A DNA stretch of 52,589 nt from Geobacteraceae bacterium GWC2_55_20 (GCA_001802125.1 MGZK01000052.1:1-52589); one strand, 5' to 3'; shown: positions 16,483-25,093, counted from the stretch's first letter. A program made the numbers and translations. Notes: generated by a model from the letters alone, not told the origin.

Positions 16483-17445
16483 ATGAAACGCAGAACATTG
16501 ATAACGACCATGTTATTGGCACTGGGGGGCCTGATTATTGCCGCACCGAACCTGCAGGCGGCCACCGAACCGGTCACCGGCAGGGAATTGACGTCTGTAG
16601 ACTGGATCAAACCCAAGGGGGAACCGCTTGTACTCAACAATTTCGGCGAGTGGATCCATGCCGTGGCCTTCAACGCCGACGGCAAACAGATAATTGTCGA
16701 TACCGACAAGACCCTCTTTACCTCCGACATCTCGCTCAAAAAAGCCGCGCCCCTGACCGAGGGGTATCGCGACATGCTGGACCGGCCGGTGTTCGCTCCG
16801 GCGGCCAAGCGGATCTACTTGGCCTCGTGGAGCACCATGATCGTCACCGAGAAAGGCAAGAAAAAGATGGTGGGGACCGGTGAACTCAAGAGTGTCGACC
16901 AGGCTGCTCAGAATAAGGTCAAGCTGATTGCCCTCAAAAAAGAAGCCGAGACAAGCGCCGTCAGCGCCGACGGCGCCAGAATTGCCCTCGGTTACGGCGA
17001 CGGCACCTTTCAGATCCTCGACACTTCGAAGGGCAAGTCCCTGCTCGGCCCGGTCAAGGCCTACAAGGGGGTAACCGTAGAAGGCAACACCTTTGCCAAT
17101 GTGACCGCCATCGCCTTCAGCCCGGACGGCAAGCGGCTGGCACTGGGAGACGTGGAAGCTAAACTCAGGTTTTACGACGCTGCAAACGGCAAAGCGCAGG
17201 GAACTCCGGTGCCGGGACATACCTCCCTGATCGAGGTAATCGCCTTCAGTCCCGACGGCAAATATATCGTCACCGCCACCCAGGACAAAGGGCTGTTCCT
17301 GCTGGATGGCGCTACCGGCAAAATCATCGGCGACCGGCTCGAAACAGGCAACAAGGTCACGGCCATGGCCTTCAGTCCTGACGGCAAGCTGATCGTGACC
17401 GGGCACTTCCGGGGCGATGTGCGGGTGTGGAATTTTGTCCGATGA
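16483..17445 (+). CDS. Exported WD40-repeat protein
   Basis: A 320-residue protein with a clear signal peptide (KRR n-region, hydrophobic core, cleavage near NLQA-ATEP), so it is exported to the periplasm or beyond. The mature protein consists of WD40/beta-propeller repeats. The last three are clearest, each with AFSPDGK (near residues 210, 248 and 290) and a following strand such as IVTATQDKGL or IVTGHFRGDVRVW. Earlier blades are more diverged (AVSADGARIALGYGDG, AFNADGKQIIVDTD). The length suits about seven blades. Such propellers are binding scaffolds; no enzymatic motif is seen. It begins 15 bp after the giant protein with AAAGGAG upstream, and belongs to the same transcript. Confidence 0.85.
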   Translation: MKRRTLITTMLLALGGLIIAAPNLQAATEPVTGRELTSVDWIKPKGEPLVLNNFGEWIHAVAFNADGKQIIVDTDKTLFTSDISLKKAAPLTEGYRDMLDRPVFAPAAKRIYLASWSTMIVTEKGKKKMVGTGELKSVDQAAQNKVKLIALKKEAETSAVSADGARIALGYGDGTFQILDTSKGKSLLGPVKAYKGVTVEGNTFANVTAIAFSPDGKRLALGDVEAKLRFYDAANGKAQGTPVPGHTSLIEVIAFSPDGKYIVTATQDKGLFLLDGATGKIIGDRLETGNKVTAMAFSPDGKLIVTGHFRGDVRVWNFVR

Positions 17446-17482
17446 GTCAGATAGCGCGGGATGATTTTATTCAGGAGGCATC

Positions 17483-19168
17483 ATGTATTTTACAACTAAC
17501 CGGAACTTCATGCGAATTATCGTCCTCGGCTTGACTCTCGGCGCCTTCACCGTTGCATCTGCCGGCACTGCCCGCGCCACCGATGCCGCCCAGGTGGCAG
17601 GCGACCTTCAGGTGGACGGGCTGTGGTTTTCAGGGGACAGCAACAAGACGGTGATCAGAAAACCGTCCGATTTTCCAGCGCCCTGGACCATCACCGATGC
17701 GGACATCTATTTCACCAGAGGTAATGTCGGCATAGGCACATTGACACCCACGACGCTGCTCGACGTCAACGGTACGGTAAAGGCCACACAGTTCACCGGC
17801 GATGGTTCTGCCTTGTCGGGAGTCTGGAAACAGGCAGGCAATGTCGGAACCGCGGCCGGGACTGACTTTATCGGTACCACTGATAATATTCCTCTGGAGA
17901 TTAGGGTTTTCAACACCAAAGCTCTTAGGATTGAACCGACTCGTTCGTACAACTATTATCACCCTGTTGGTGCACCGAACATCATTGCTGGTTTTTACTT
18001 GAATTCTTCAGGGCCGGGTGTTGAAGGTGCGACGATTTCCGGTGGCGGTGCGGTATTTGATAATACGTTTGATCCGTCTGAAACGTATCCAAACACCGTG
18101 ACTGGTGATTTTGGCACCATCTCCGGTGGTTTCGACAATCAAGCTGGGTCTGAAGGTTTTGTGGGGGGTGGATGGGGCAACAAATCAACCGGGATGAGTT
18201 CCAGTATACCGGGTGGGCGGTATAATTCGGCGTCGGGTTTTCATTCATCAGTGGGTGGTGGATTTTCTAACAATGCCAGTGGCATGGGATCATTTGTGGC
18301 AGGAGGTGGCTACAATACCGCGAGTGGTGTACATAGTTTTGCAGCGGGTTATTTTGCCAATACCCAGACAGCAGATACCGTGCCCGTGGTCCATGATGGC
18401 GTTTTCATTTTTTCAGACAATCATTCCCTGGATTTCAATTCGGTAACCAGCAACGAATTCGCCGTGCGTGCCACCGGCGGGGTTCGCTTCGTGACGGCCA
18501 TCAACGGCACGACCGGCGCTCCCACAAAGACAACCACCATCGACGAAAACGGCACCCTCACCACTTCCAACGTTACGGCATTGTCCGGTCCTGTCACATC
18601 GGGATGTTTCTATTGCGGTACCGCTCCGGTGAACGGAATGATGGTCAGCGGGAGCAATAACGACCGCTATGTGGCCATGAAACGCGACGGAGCGGGAAGC
18701 AACGTTCTGAGCGTGTCCAAAGGGGATGCCGGATATATGGCCGGTTTCTATGTTAACGGGGCACATGTGGGAGAGATAAGTTCAACCACTTTTTCCACCA
18801 GTTATGGCACTACGTCGGACCTCCGGCTGAAACAGAACATCAGGCCAACCGCATTCAGCATGGATGACCTGATGCAACTACAAGTCAGGGATTATACATA
18901 CATCGCGGATGCGGCAAACACCCCCCAGACCGGTTTCATCGCCCAGGAACTTCATGAGCTGATCCCCCAGGCAGTGACTGTCGGCGGAGCTGATCCGTCC
19001 AGCAACCCGTGGCAGGTGGACTACGGCAAGCTGACACCCTTCCTGGTGAAGGCGGTGCAGGATTTGAAGGCACAAAAAGATGCGGAAATTGCCGCACTCA
19101 CGGTAGAAAACAGTTCCCTGAAGGCCCGACTGGAACGTCTTGAAGGACGTTTGGGAATTTCGGAATAG
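17483..19168 (+). CDS. Secreted tail-fibre-like protein with YadA-like head repeats and S74 endosialidase-chaperone domain
   Basis: A 561-residue protein with AGGAGG 5 bp before the ATG and a signal peptide ending near GTARA. Then come a GNVGIGTLTPTTLLDVNG repeat (about 75-95), a glycine/serine/asparagine-rich stretch of about 14-residue repeats resembling trimeric YadA heads (about 195-290: ISGGxxNxAxG, VGGGxxNxASG), a central spacer, and a C-terminal intramolecular chaperone domain. The last has SDLRLKQNI, TGFIAQELHELIPQAV and a closing coiled coil (about 530-560). S74 chaperones assist trimer folding and cleave themselves before the serine of the SD(L/x)RLK motif, which is present. It is therefore probably a trimeric surface fibre; it is chromosomal, with no phage structural genes nearby. 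The repeat region is A+T-richer than its flanks. Confidence 0.87.
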   Translation: MYFTTNRNFMRIIVLGLTLGAFTVASAGTARATDAAQVAGDLQVDGLWFSGDSNKTVIRKPSDFPAPWTITDADIYFTRGNVGIGTLTPTTLLDVNGTVKATQFTGDGSALSGVWKQAGNVGTAAGTDFIGTTDNIPLEIRVFNTKALRIEPTRSYNYYHPVGAPNIIAGFYLNSSGPGVEGATISGGGAVFDNTFDPSETYPNTVTGDFGTISGGFDNQAGSEGFVGGGWGNKSTGMSSSIPGGRYNSASGFHSSVGGGFSNNASGMGSFVAGGGYNTASGVHSFAAGYFANTQTADTVPVVHDGVFIFSDNHSLDFNSVTSNEFAVRATGGVRFVTAINGTTGAPTKTTTIDENGTLTTSNVTALSGPVTSGCFYCGTAPVNGMMVSGSNNDRYVAMKRDGAGSNVLSVSKGDAGYMAGFYVNGAHVGEISSTTFSTSYGTTSDLRLKQNIRPTAFSMDDLMQLQVRDYTYIADAANTPQTGFIAQELHELIPQAVTVGGADPSSNPWQVDYGKLTPFLVKAVQDLKAQKDAEIAALTVENSSLKARLERLEGRLGISE

Positions 19169-19213
19169 GGGGTGCATGAACATGAAGCAAACAGCTCCAT
19201 CACAATTGGCGCG

Positions 19214-19300
19214 ATGAAAGTCCACCGCCAGCTGACGATCCAGGCTGCCGAAGCCGGAGTGAGCCTGAACCGGCTGGCAAGCGCGAAGTTGAGCCGCTGA
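19214..19300 (+). pseudogene. Remnant of a HicB-type antitoxin C-terminus
   Basis: A 28-codon frame reads like the C-terminal ribbon-helix-helix of HicB antitoxins: VHRQL, a helix IQAAEAGVSLNRLASAKLS, then stop. In intact HicB this follows a larger N-terminal domain, which is not found upstream, and no hicA toxin is adjacent. The fragment therefore looks like a decayed toxin-antitoxin module. The surrounding 19169-19466 stretch holds no other recognisable gene. Confidence 0.5.
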
Positions 19301-19466
19301 CTTTTGATCATACTGAACCGTACTAGTGACCGGGCCATTGCCGATTGAGGTTGAGGCGGAGAGCTCCGGTGTAGGGAAACAGCTGGAAGAGGCTTTCAGG
19401 AAAAAGAGACGGGGATAAATAGCTTTCCGCTTGCACTCAGCGCCCGTTTTTCGTAGACTCCACCCC

Positions 19467-20546
19467 ATGATAACCTTCGAAACCATCTCCGCAAAAGTCC
19501 GCGCCGGGCAGCGAATCAGCGCAGAAGAGGCGCTGTTCCTGTTCGATTCCAACGATCTTCTGGCCATCGGCGAACTGGCCGCGCTGGCAAATGAACGCAA
19601 AAACGGCCGCAACGTTTACTTCAACGTCAACCGCCACATCAACCCGACCAACATCTGTGTCAACCGCTGCGCCTTCTGCGCCTTCTCCCGCACAGCCGGG
19701 GAAGAAGGGGCCTATACCCTGGCGCTGGGCGAGATCTGCCGTCGGGCGGAGGAGGCCGAGCGGGAAGGGGCCACCGAGGTGCATATCGTCGGCGGCTTGC
19801 ACCCGGATCTGCCCTTCGAATTCTACGAAGAGGCGCTGGCGGCGATCCGTCGGGTCGCGCCGTCCCTGCATATCAAGGCCTTCACCGCGGTCGAGATCGA
19901 ATATTTTTCGCGCATTTCCGGCCTGAGCATCGAAGATGTTTTCAAGCGGTTGATTACGGCCGGGCTGGGTTCGATGCCGGGTGGTGGAGCCGAGATACTG
20001 GTGGAGGAGGTGCGCCAAAAGATCTGTCCCGAGAAGATCTCCGGGGCGCGCTGGCTGGAGATCATCCGCCTGGCGCATCTGGCCGGCTTGAAGACCAATG
20101 CCACCATGCTCTACGGCCACCTGGAAACGGCGGCCGATCGCGTGGCGCACATGGAGCTGCTGCGCACACTGCAGGATGAGACCGGTGGTTTCCAGGCCTT
20201 TATTCCGCTGGCTTTTCAGCCGGAAAACTCCGACCTGAAGCTGGATATCAAGGGCACCTCCGGCCTGGATGACCTGAAGACGCTGGCCATTGCCCGCATC
20301 TTCATGGACAACTTCCACCACATCAAGGCCTACTGGATCATGCTGGGGGAAAAGATCGCCCAGGTTTCGCTGGCCTTCGGGGTCAACGACCTGGACGGCA
20401 CCGTGGTGGAGGAAAAAATCGGCCACGACGCCGGAGCCCAGAGTCCGCAGTCACTGACCAAGGAAGGCATCATCCGCCTGATCAATAAGGCCGGCAAGAC
20501 TCCGGTGGAACGGGATACGTTGTACCATCCGATCCGCAGTTTCTGA
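19467..20546 (+). CDS. mqnE: Aminofutalosine synthase (radical SAM), menaquinone biosynthesis
   Basis: A 359-residue radical SAM enzyme. C64-x3-C68-x2-C71 (NICVNRCAFCAF) binds the 4Fe-4S cluster, preceded by NVNRHINPTNIC, which is typical of the MqnE/MqnC/CofH group. HIVGGLHPDLPF, SMPGGGAEIL and the C-terminal GHDAGAQSPQSLTK motif favour MqnE over MqnC. MqnE joins 3-[(1-carboxyvinyl)oxy]benzoate with SAM to give aminofutalosine, the first committed joining step of the futalosine route to menaquinone, the quinone for anaerobic respiration. An earlier in-frame ATG at 19431 would add 12 residues with no family match. The stop overlaps the next gene by 1 bp (TGATG), so a methyltransferase is coupled to it. 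Confidence 0.92.
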   Translation: MITFETISAKVRAGQRISAEEALFLFDSNDLLAIGELAALANERKNGRNVYFNVNRHINPTNICVNRCAFCAFSRTAGEEGAYTLALGEICRRAEEAEREGATEVHIVGGLHPDLPFEFYEEALAAIRRVAPSLHIKAFTAVEIEYFSRISGLSIEDVFKRLITAGLGSMPGGGAEILVEEVRQKICPEKISGARWLEIIRLAHLAGLKTNATMLYGHLETAADRVAHMELLRTLQDETGGFQAFIPLAFQPENSDLKLDIKGTSGLDDLKTLAIARIFMDNFHHIKAYWIMLGEKIAQVSLAFGVNDLDGTVVEEKIGHDAGAQSPQSLTKEGIIRLINKAGKTPVERDTLYHPIRSF

Positions 20547-21589
20547 TGTATTCGCTGTCGCCATCCCTGGAAAGCAGGGATGCCTCCGCTAACCTGAGCC
20601 GCCTTCTTGCTCCGGAAATCGATGCGGACCGCTTCCGGAGCGCGATCTGGCGTTTGCAGAAGCTTTTTGAAATTTATGCAGCCACCTGCCCGGCGCCCCT
20701 GATCGCGCCGGGGGTGATCGTCACCCCGGAACTCCGCCTGCAGAGCGAATTTCACCTGCCGCTGGCCGGAATCACCTCCGCCTTCAACCTCCTCTACCGC
20801 GCCGCGCTGCGCTATCCAGCGATCCTCTCCAGCACCCCTTTTCACAACGCTCTCAGTTGGGCCGATGTTTTTGCCGGACTGCCTCCCCGCTTTCAGTTCG
20901 CTGTAAATCCGGCGCGTCTGCTGGAGAACCTGCTGAGCGACCGGGATCTACGGACGGAATTCCTGTTCGCTTCATTCCTGCCGCGCCGCTTCTACGGCGG
21001 TTTCGATCGTTATCCGCAACAGTCGTCATTTGTGCGCCAATGGCTCGGACATCGGCAGGCAAAACCGCTGCGATGCCTGGATGCCGCCTGCGGCACCGGG
21101 GAGCAGAGCTACGCCCTGGCCGGAGTGTTGCTTGAACTGGGATACGCCGCGGAGCAGATACTGGTCGAAGGATGGACGCTTGAGCCGCTGGAGGTCTGGG
21201 CCGCCGCCCATTGCAGTTTTCCGCAGGACCGGCTGCGTGAACAGCTGTTCCGCCGGGAGACCAGCCGGCTCTTCGAGACCGGATACTCGTCGCGCATTCT
21301 CTTCAGCTGTGCCGACCTCACCGCTTCGCCGGCAGCGGAACCGTTTGAACTGATACTGTGCAACGGTCTTTTGGGTGGCCCGATTCTCAACCGGTTCCCG
21401 GAATTGGAGCGGGTGATGGCCAATCTGGCCGGACTGCTTGCTCCGGGCGGGCTGCTGCTGGTCGCGGACAGTTTTCATCAGGGCTGGAAACAGAAATGCC
21501 CGCAGCATCAGTTGCGGGCATTTCTGGAAATGAATGGCCTGAACACTTTTCAGGCCGGTGAGGGCATTGGCGGCCTAAAACCTGATTAA
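20546..21589 (+). CDS. CheR-like SAM-dependent methyltransferase
   Basis: A 347-residue class I methyltransferase. The SAM-binding motif I is CLDAACGTGEQSYALAGVL (about 173-191), a pattern close to CheR's glycine loop with GE. A later strand FELILCNGLLGGPIL (about 269-283) corresponds to motif IV, and LLAPGGLLLVADSFHQG (about 302-318) to the post-motif strand. The N-terminal 150 residues are helical and unfamiliar, and CheR's chemoreceptor-docking part is not recognised. The substrate is unknown. Translational coupling to mqnE suggests a role in menaquinone chemistry, but that is only inferred. Its 3' end overlaps the convergent fabH gene by 15 bp. Confidence 0.75.
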   Translation: MYSLSPSLESRDASANLSRLLAPEIDADRFRSAIWRLQKLFEIYAATCPAPLIAPGVIVTPELRLQSEFHLPLAGITSAFNLLYRAALRYPAILSSTPFHNALSWADVFAGLPPRFQFAVNPARLLENLLSDRDLRTEFLFASFLPRRFYGGFDRYPQQSSFVRQWLGHRQAKPLRCLDAACGTGEQSYALAGVLLELGYAAEQILVEGWTLEPLEVWAAAHCSFPQDRLREQLFRRETSRLFETGYSSRILFSCADLTASPAAEPFELILCNGLLGGPILNRFPELERVMANLAGLLAPGGLLLVADSFHQGWKQKCPQHQLRAFLEMNGLNTFQAGEGIGGLKPD

Positions 21590-22558
21590 GAGACCGCCCC
21601 AGGTCAAACCGCCCCCGAAGCCCATGGTCAGCACCAGCTGACCCGGCTTGATCGTGCCGTTGCGCAGGTTTTCGTCCAGCACCAACGCTACCGAAGCGGC
21701 CGAGGTGTTGCCGCAGCGGTCAAGGTTGAGCAGAAAACGTTCCTTGGGGAAACCGCTCTTTTTGGAGATGAAGTCGATCATGCGGATGTTGGCCTGGTGC
21801 GGGATGATGTAATCCAGGTCGGCCGGAGTGATGCCGGCTTTCGCGCAGAGCTTGTTGATGATGTCCGGGATCACCTCGGTGGCAAATACATAGACCTGTT
21901 TGCCGGCCATCTGGAAATAGACATCGCGGGCTTCGATGGTTTCAGGAGTGACCGGTTTGCGTGAACCGGAGGAAGGCACCTGGATCAGCTGCCAGCCCTT
22001 GCCGTCGCTGCGCATGTAGGTATGCTGGATCCCGGTTTTTTCGTCTCCGCCGCTGCTCAGGATGGCCGCGCCGGCGCCGTCGCCGAAGAGCGGACAGCTG
22101 TTCTTGTCGTTGAAATCGAGGATTTTGGAGTAGGTGTCAGCGCCGATCGCCAGCACGGTCTTGTACTTGCCGCATTTGATGAAATTGTCGGCAACTTCCA
22201 GAGCATAGACAAAGCTGGAACAGACCGCGTTGATATCAAAGGCAAAGGCATTCTTGGCGGCGATGTTTTCCTGCACGATGCAGGCGGTGGATGGCAGGCT
22301 CATGTCCGGTGTGGAGGTGCCCACCACGATGCAGTCGATCTCTTCCGCCGAAATTCCGGCTGCTTCCAGCGCGTTTTTTGCAGCGATCGTGGCCAGGTCG
22401 GATGTGGCCTGATCAACGTGGGCGAAACGGCGCTCACGGATGCCGGTGCGTGAGAAGATCCACTCATCGGCGTTTTCCACCAGATAATCGAAATGGCTGT
22501 TAGGTATGACCCGGTCCGGCATGCATGAGCCGCTGCCGATGATTTTTGAAACGATCAT
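21575..22558 (-). CDS. fabH: Beta-ketoacyl-ACP synthase III
   Basis: A 327-residue FabH that condenses acetyl-CoA (or another primer CoA) with malonyl-ACP to start fatty-acid synthesis. The catalytic triad is visible: C113 in DINAVCSSFVYAL, the histidine of IPHQANIRMID and the asparagine of RCGNTSAAS. The N-terminal SCMPDRVIPN and the GFGGGLTWGG near the C-terminus are also standard. The chosen ATG follows GGGGAG by 5 bp; an earlier in-frame start 66 nt upstream lacks a ribosome site. A promoter candidate lies at 22617-22646. It is not in a fab operon here, so it may be a second copy or simply unlinked. Confidence 0.93.
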   Translation of the reverse strand: MIVSKIIGSGSCMPDRVIPNSHFDYLVENADEWIFSRTGIRERRFAHVDQATSDLATIAAKNALEAAGISAEEIDCIVVGTSTPDMSLPSTACIVQENIAAKNAFAFDINAVCSSFVYALEVADNFIKCGKYKTVLAIGADTYSKILDFNDKNSCPLFGDGAGAAILSSGGDEKTGIQHTYMRSDGKGWQLIQVPSSGSRKPVTPETIEARDVYFQMAGKQVYVFATEVIPDIINKLCAKAGITPADLDYIIPHQANIRMIDFISKKSGFPKERFLLNLDRCGNTSAASVALVLDENLRNGTIKPGQLVLTMGFGGGLTWGGLLIRF

Positions 22559-22616
22559 TTTCTCCCCGATTCCGTCCGCCAGGGACGAACGTATTTTATT
22601 CTGAATAAACGTTACA

Positions 22617-22646
22617 GTTATCACACAGGAAAACGTTGTTTGTCAA
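22617..22646 (-). promoter_or_regulatory. Sigma-70-like promoter for fabH
   Basis: On the minus strand TTGACA (complement of 22641-22646) is followed after 18 bp by GATAAC (complement of 22617-22622), 59 bp ahead of the fabH start. The -35 is perfect and the -10 matches 4 of 6 positions. Confidence 0.5.
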
Positions 22647-22700
22647 ATTGAATACACAAGCGACGTAGCATTTTTAACACAATAAAACTGTTGTTCAACG

Positions 22701-23018
22701 CTACTCGCGAAACCTGAGTATGTGCGCCAGCGAAAAAGCCCAGACCAGGAAAAATGCGGCCAGAACCCCTTTTCCGAACCCGCTGGCGCCATCCAGCGCC
22801 TTGATCACCTCGGACGGCGATATGCTGATCGCGCCGCCGGCGATCTGCGAAGCGATTACCGGCGAGAGACCCCGCAACAGCACGAACAGCGCCAGCAGCA
22901 GGATCAGGTTGACGATTACCAGGATGATACCGCCGACGACCTTGCGGCCCAGATAGAGCTGGCCCAAGCCGGGCAGCACCAGCGCCGAAAGCAGCAGTGC
23001 GGTCATTTTTCTGTTCAT
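22701..23018 (-). CDS. Small two-helix membrane protein (TM2-like)
   Basis: A 105-residue inner-membrane protein. An N-terminal hydrophobic segment contains LSALVLPGLGQLYLGRK, the short loop seen in TM2 and related small membrane proteins. A long hydrophobic helix follows (VGGIILVIVNLILLLALFVL, about 28-47), then an extracytoplasmic or cytoplasmic loop of about 35 residues and a third hydrophobic helix (GVLAAFFLVWAFSLAHIL, about 84-101). Function is unknown. Its start overlaps the suhB stop by 4 bp (ATGA), so the two are co-translated. Confidence 0.72.
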   Translation of the reverse strand: MNRKMTALLLSALVLPGLGQLYLGRKVVGGIILVIVNLILLLALFVLLRGLSPVIASQIAGGAISISPSEVIKALDGASGFGKGVLAAFFLVWAFSLAHILRFRE

Positions 23019-23815
23019 ATGGCGCCTCCATCAGCCACGCCGGAAAGCGTGGCGATCATCTCGCCATGGATCAGGCCGTTGCTGGCCACGATCCGGTCGT
23101 TGAACACGTCATAGGCGGAACCGTCAAAGGTGGTCACGGTTCCACCCGCTTCGCGCACCAGCAGCACCCCCGCGGCCACGTCCCATGCCTTCAGCTTCAG
23201 TTCCCAGAAACCATCCAGCCGTCCCGCCGCCACATAGGCCAGGTCCAGCGCCGCCGCGCCCGCCCGGCGGATGCCACGGGCGGCTTTCTGGAAAGTGATG
23301 AAATTGTCGAAATTGTTGGCCGGGTCACTGGCGCAGTCGTACGGGAAACCGGTCCCCAGCAGAGAGTTTTTCAGGGGTGCGCGTCCGGAAACGGAGATCC
23401 GGCGACCATTCAGAAATGCTCCACCCCCCCTGGTTGCGGTGAACAGTTCATCCTGCACCGGATTGTAGATCACTGCCGCCACCAGCTCTTGATCACGCAT
23501 AAGACCGATTGAGGAGCAGAACCAGGGGAAACCGTGGGCATAGTTGGTAGTGCCGTCAACCGGATCGATGATCCAGCGGAAGGCTGACCCGCTCTGCGGA
23601 TACTGTCCCTCCTCGGCCACGATGTCGTGGCCCGGGAATTTCGACCACAGATGCTCAACAATCAGGCGTTCCGATTCCCGGTCAACTTCGGTCACCAGGT
23701 CCTTGTCACCTTTCAGGTCGATATCCAGCACCGATGTGAATCGATAGCGCTGATAGGCTCCAGCTATACGGGCGGCCTCGACCGCCATATCAAGATACTG
23801 CTGTAAATCCGGCAT
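23015..23815 (-). CDS. suhB: Inositol-1-monophosphatase family protein (SuhB-like)
   Basis: A 266-residue Mg-dependent phosphatase. Both family signatures are present: WIIDPVDGTTNYAHGFPWF (metal-binding DPxDG, about 82-100) and KAWDVAAGVLLVREAGG (second metal aspartate, about 208-224). AEEGQY supplies the first glutamate ligand (about 67-72). The ATG at 23815 has GGGGA upstream; a start 30 nt earlier is not supported. Enzymes of this family dephosphorylate myo-inositol phosphates or related sugars, and in enterobacteria SuhB also acts in rRNA antitermination. Which role applies here is unknown. A TM2-like gene overlaps its 3' end. Confidence 0.9.
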   Translation of the reverse strand: MPDLQQYLDMAVEAARIAGAYQRYRFTSVLDIDLKGDKDLVTEVDRESERLIVEHLWSKFPGHDIVAEEGQYPQSGSAFRWIIDPVDGTTNYAHGFPWFCSSIGLMRDQELVAAVIYNPVQDELFTATRGGGAFLNGRRISVSGRAPLKNSLLGTGFPYDCASDPANNFDNFITFQKAARGIRRAGAAALDLAYVAAGRLDGFWELKLKAWDVAAGVLLVREAGGTVTTFDGSAYDVFNDRIVASNGLIHGEMIATLSGVADGGAI

Positions 23816-23913
23816 ATTGATCCCCAATAAAAAAGAAGGCGACACTTTAGCCGCCTTGGCAAGGCAGTGTAGCAGACAGCCGCCGGCAAGGCAAGCCCAC
23901 CCGTCATTCTGTT

Positions 23914-23942
23914 TTGACTTTGTACCGTGATTAATGCATAGT
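23914..23942 (+). promoter_or_regulatory. Promoter candidate for the yggT-divIVA-yggU operon
   Basis: TTGACT (23914-23919) and CATAGT (23937-23942) are separated by 17 bp and end 35 bp before the yggT start. It is the only good sigma-70-like pair in the 162-bp gap between the divergent suhB and yggT genes. Confidence 0.45.
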
Positions 23943-23977
23943 GGAGCCTATTTTAACCATGATGACGGGGTAATCAG

Positions 23978-24304
23978 ATGGTGCTCTTCGGAAACATACT
24001 GCTGGCGCTGGCCAAGATCGTTGAACTGGCCAGTGGTCTCCTGACGATCTACAAATACATACTGCTGGCCAGCGTGATAATCTCGTGGGTCAACGCCGAC
24101 CCCTACAATCCGATCGTTAATTTCATCTATCGCGTCACCGATCCGCTGCTGCGCCGGATCCGCCGGCACATGCCCGACACCGGCATGCTCGACCTGTCGC
24201 CGTTGGTCGCCTTTGCCGCGATTTATGTGATTCAGATCATCTTTTTCGACACCGCCTACCACTACCTGATGGGCAGCGGCATGTCACTCAAACTGCGAGG
24301 TTAA
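23978..24304 (+). CDS. yggT: YggT-family membrane protein
   Basis: A 108-residue protein with the YggT layout: an N-terminal transmembrane helix (LALAKIVELASGLLTIYKYI), the conserved VIISWVNADPYNPIVNFIYRVTDPLLRRIR segment (about 35-65) and a second hydrophobic helix (LVAFAAIYVIQIIFF, about 74-88). The function of YggT is poorly known; related proteins help position envelope or division factors and in some lineages take part in osmotic tolerance. Here it is followed after 5 bp by divIVA and then yggU, a gene order seen widely in bacteria (yggT next to divIVA and DUF167 genes), suggesting a link to cell division or polar growth. Confidence 0.9.
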   Translation: MVLFGNILLALAKIVELASGLLTIYKYILLASVIISWVNADPYNPIVNFIYRVTDPLLRRIRRHMPDTGMLDLSPLVAFAAIYVIQIIFFDTAYHYLMGSGMSLKLRG

Positions 24305-24309
24305 CAGCA

Positions 24310-24762
24310 ATGAAGATTTCTCCGCTCGATATCCAGCAGCAGCAGTTCAAGGTCAAGACGTTCAGGGGGCTTGATCCGGAAGATGTGGATGTCTTCCTGC
24401 AAACGGTGGCCGGAGAAATGGAAGGGCTGATCCGTGAGAATAACGAGCTGAAAGAACAGCTGTCCCGTCACACCCGTGATGCGCTGGATATGGCCGAGCG
24501 GGAGCGGGAACTCCGTCAAACCCTGCTTTCCGCGCAACGTGTGATCGAAGAGATGAAAGCCAATGCCCATAAGGAAGCCGAACTGATCGTCTCCGAGGCC
24601 GAGTTGAAAGGGGAACGGATCGTGGCCGACGCCGAGCGCCAGCTTGGCGATCTGAAGAGTCGCATCGAAGAGGTCCGCCGCCAGAAGATCCAGTTCGAGA
24701 TGAGCTTCAAAGGCCTGCTGGACAGCTTTGCTCGTCAACTTTCCGGTGATGAGCCTGCCTGA
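24310..24762 (+). CDS. divIVA: DivIVA-domain protein
   Basis: A 150-residue coiled-coil protein. The first about 60 residues are the DivIVA N-terminal domain (SPLDIQQQQFKVKTFRGLDPEDVDVFL; the F and R of KTFRGLD are the membrane-contacting residues in the family), followed by a long coiled coil (about 45-140) rich in E, R, K and A heptads. DivIVA proteins sense negative membrane curvature and recruit partners to poles and septa. In deltaproteobacteria their role is less studied. The gene overlaps the next (yggU) by 14 bp. Length is near that of short DivIVA proteins. Confidence 0.9.
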   Translation: MKISPLDIQQQQFKVKTFRGLDPEDVDVFLQTVAGEMEGLIRENNELKEQLSRHTRDALDMAERERELRQTLLSAQRVIEEMKANAHKEAELIVSEAELKGERIVADAERQLGDLKSRIEEVRRQKIQFEMSFKGLLDSFARQLSGDEPA

Positions 24763-25063
24763 CCTCCCATTTTTCACCGTCGTCGAAGACGGCGTTATCC
24801 TGAACATTCATGTCCAACCCCGGGCCTCCAGGAATCAGGTCTACGGCCTGCAGGGTGAGGCGCTCAAGATCAGGCTCACCTCACCGCCGGTGGATGGAGC
24901 CGCCAACAAGCTCTGCCGCGAATACCTGGCCGATCTGTTCGGAGTAGCCAAATCGTACGTTGAGATCATCTCCGGAGAAACCTCCCGCCACAAAAGGGTT
25001 AGAATTTCCGGTAATCCGGTGGCGCTTAAAAATACTATCGACACACTCACTATCTCCCGCTGA
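24749..25063 (+). CDS. yggU: DUF167/YggU-family protein
   Basis: A 104-residue protein with the conserved DUF167 core: VQPRASRNQVYGLQGEALKI, TSPPVDGAANKLC (about 48-60) and the C-terminal VEIISGETSRHKRVRISG. The fold is known from structures but the function is unknown. The chosen ATG lies inside the 3' end of divIVA; an in-frame TTG at 24728 is a possible longer start. Conserved linkage to yggT and divIVA is the only functional hint. Confidence 0.87.
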   Translation: MSLPDLPFFTVVEDGVILNIHVQPRASRNQVYGLQGEALKIRLTSPPVDGAANKLCREYLADLFGVAKSYVEIISGETSRHKRVRISGNPVALKNTIDTLTISR

Positions 25064-25093
25064 GAACGGGAATACACCCAGAAAGGATTTTAC

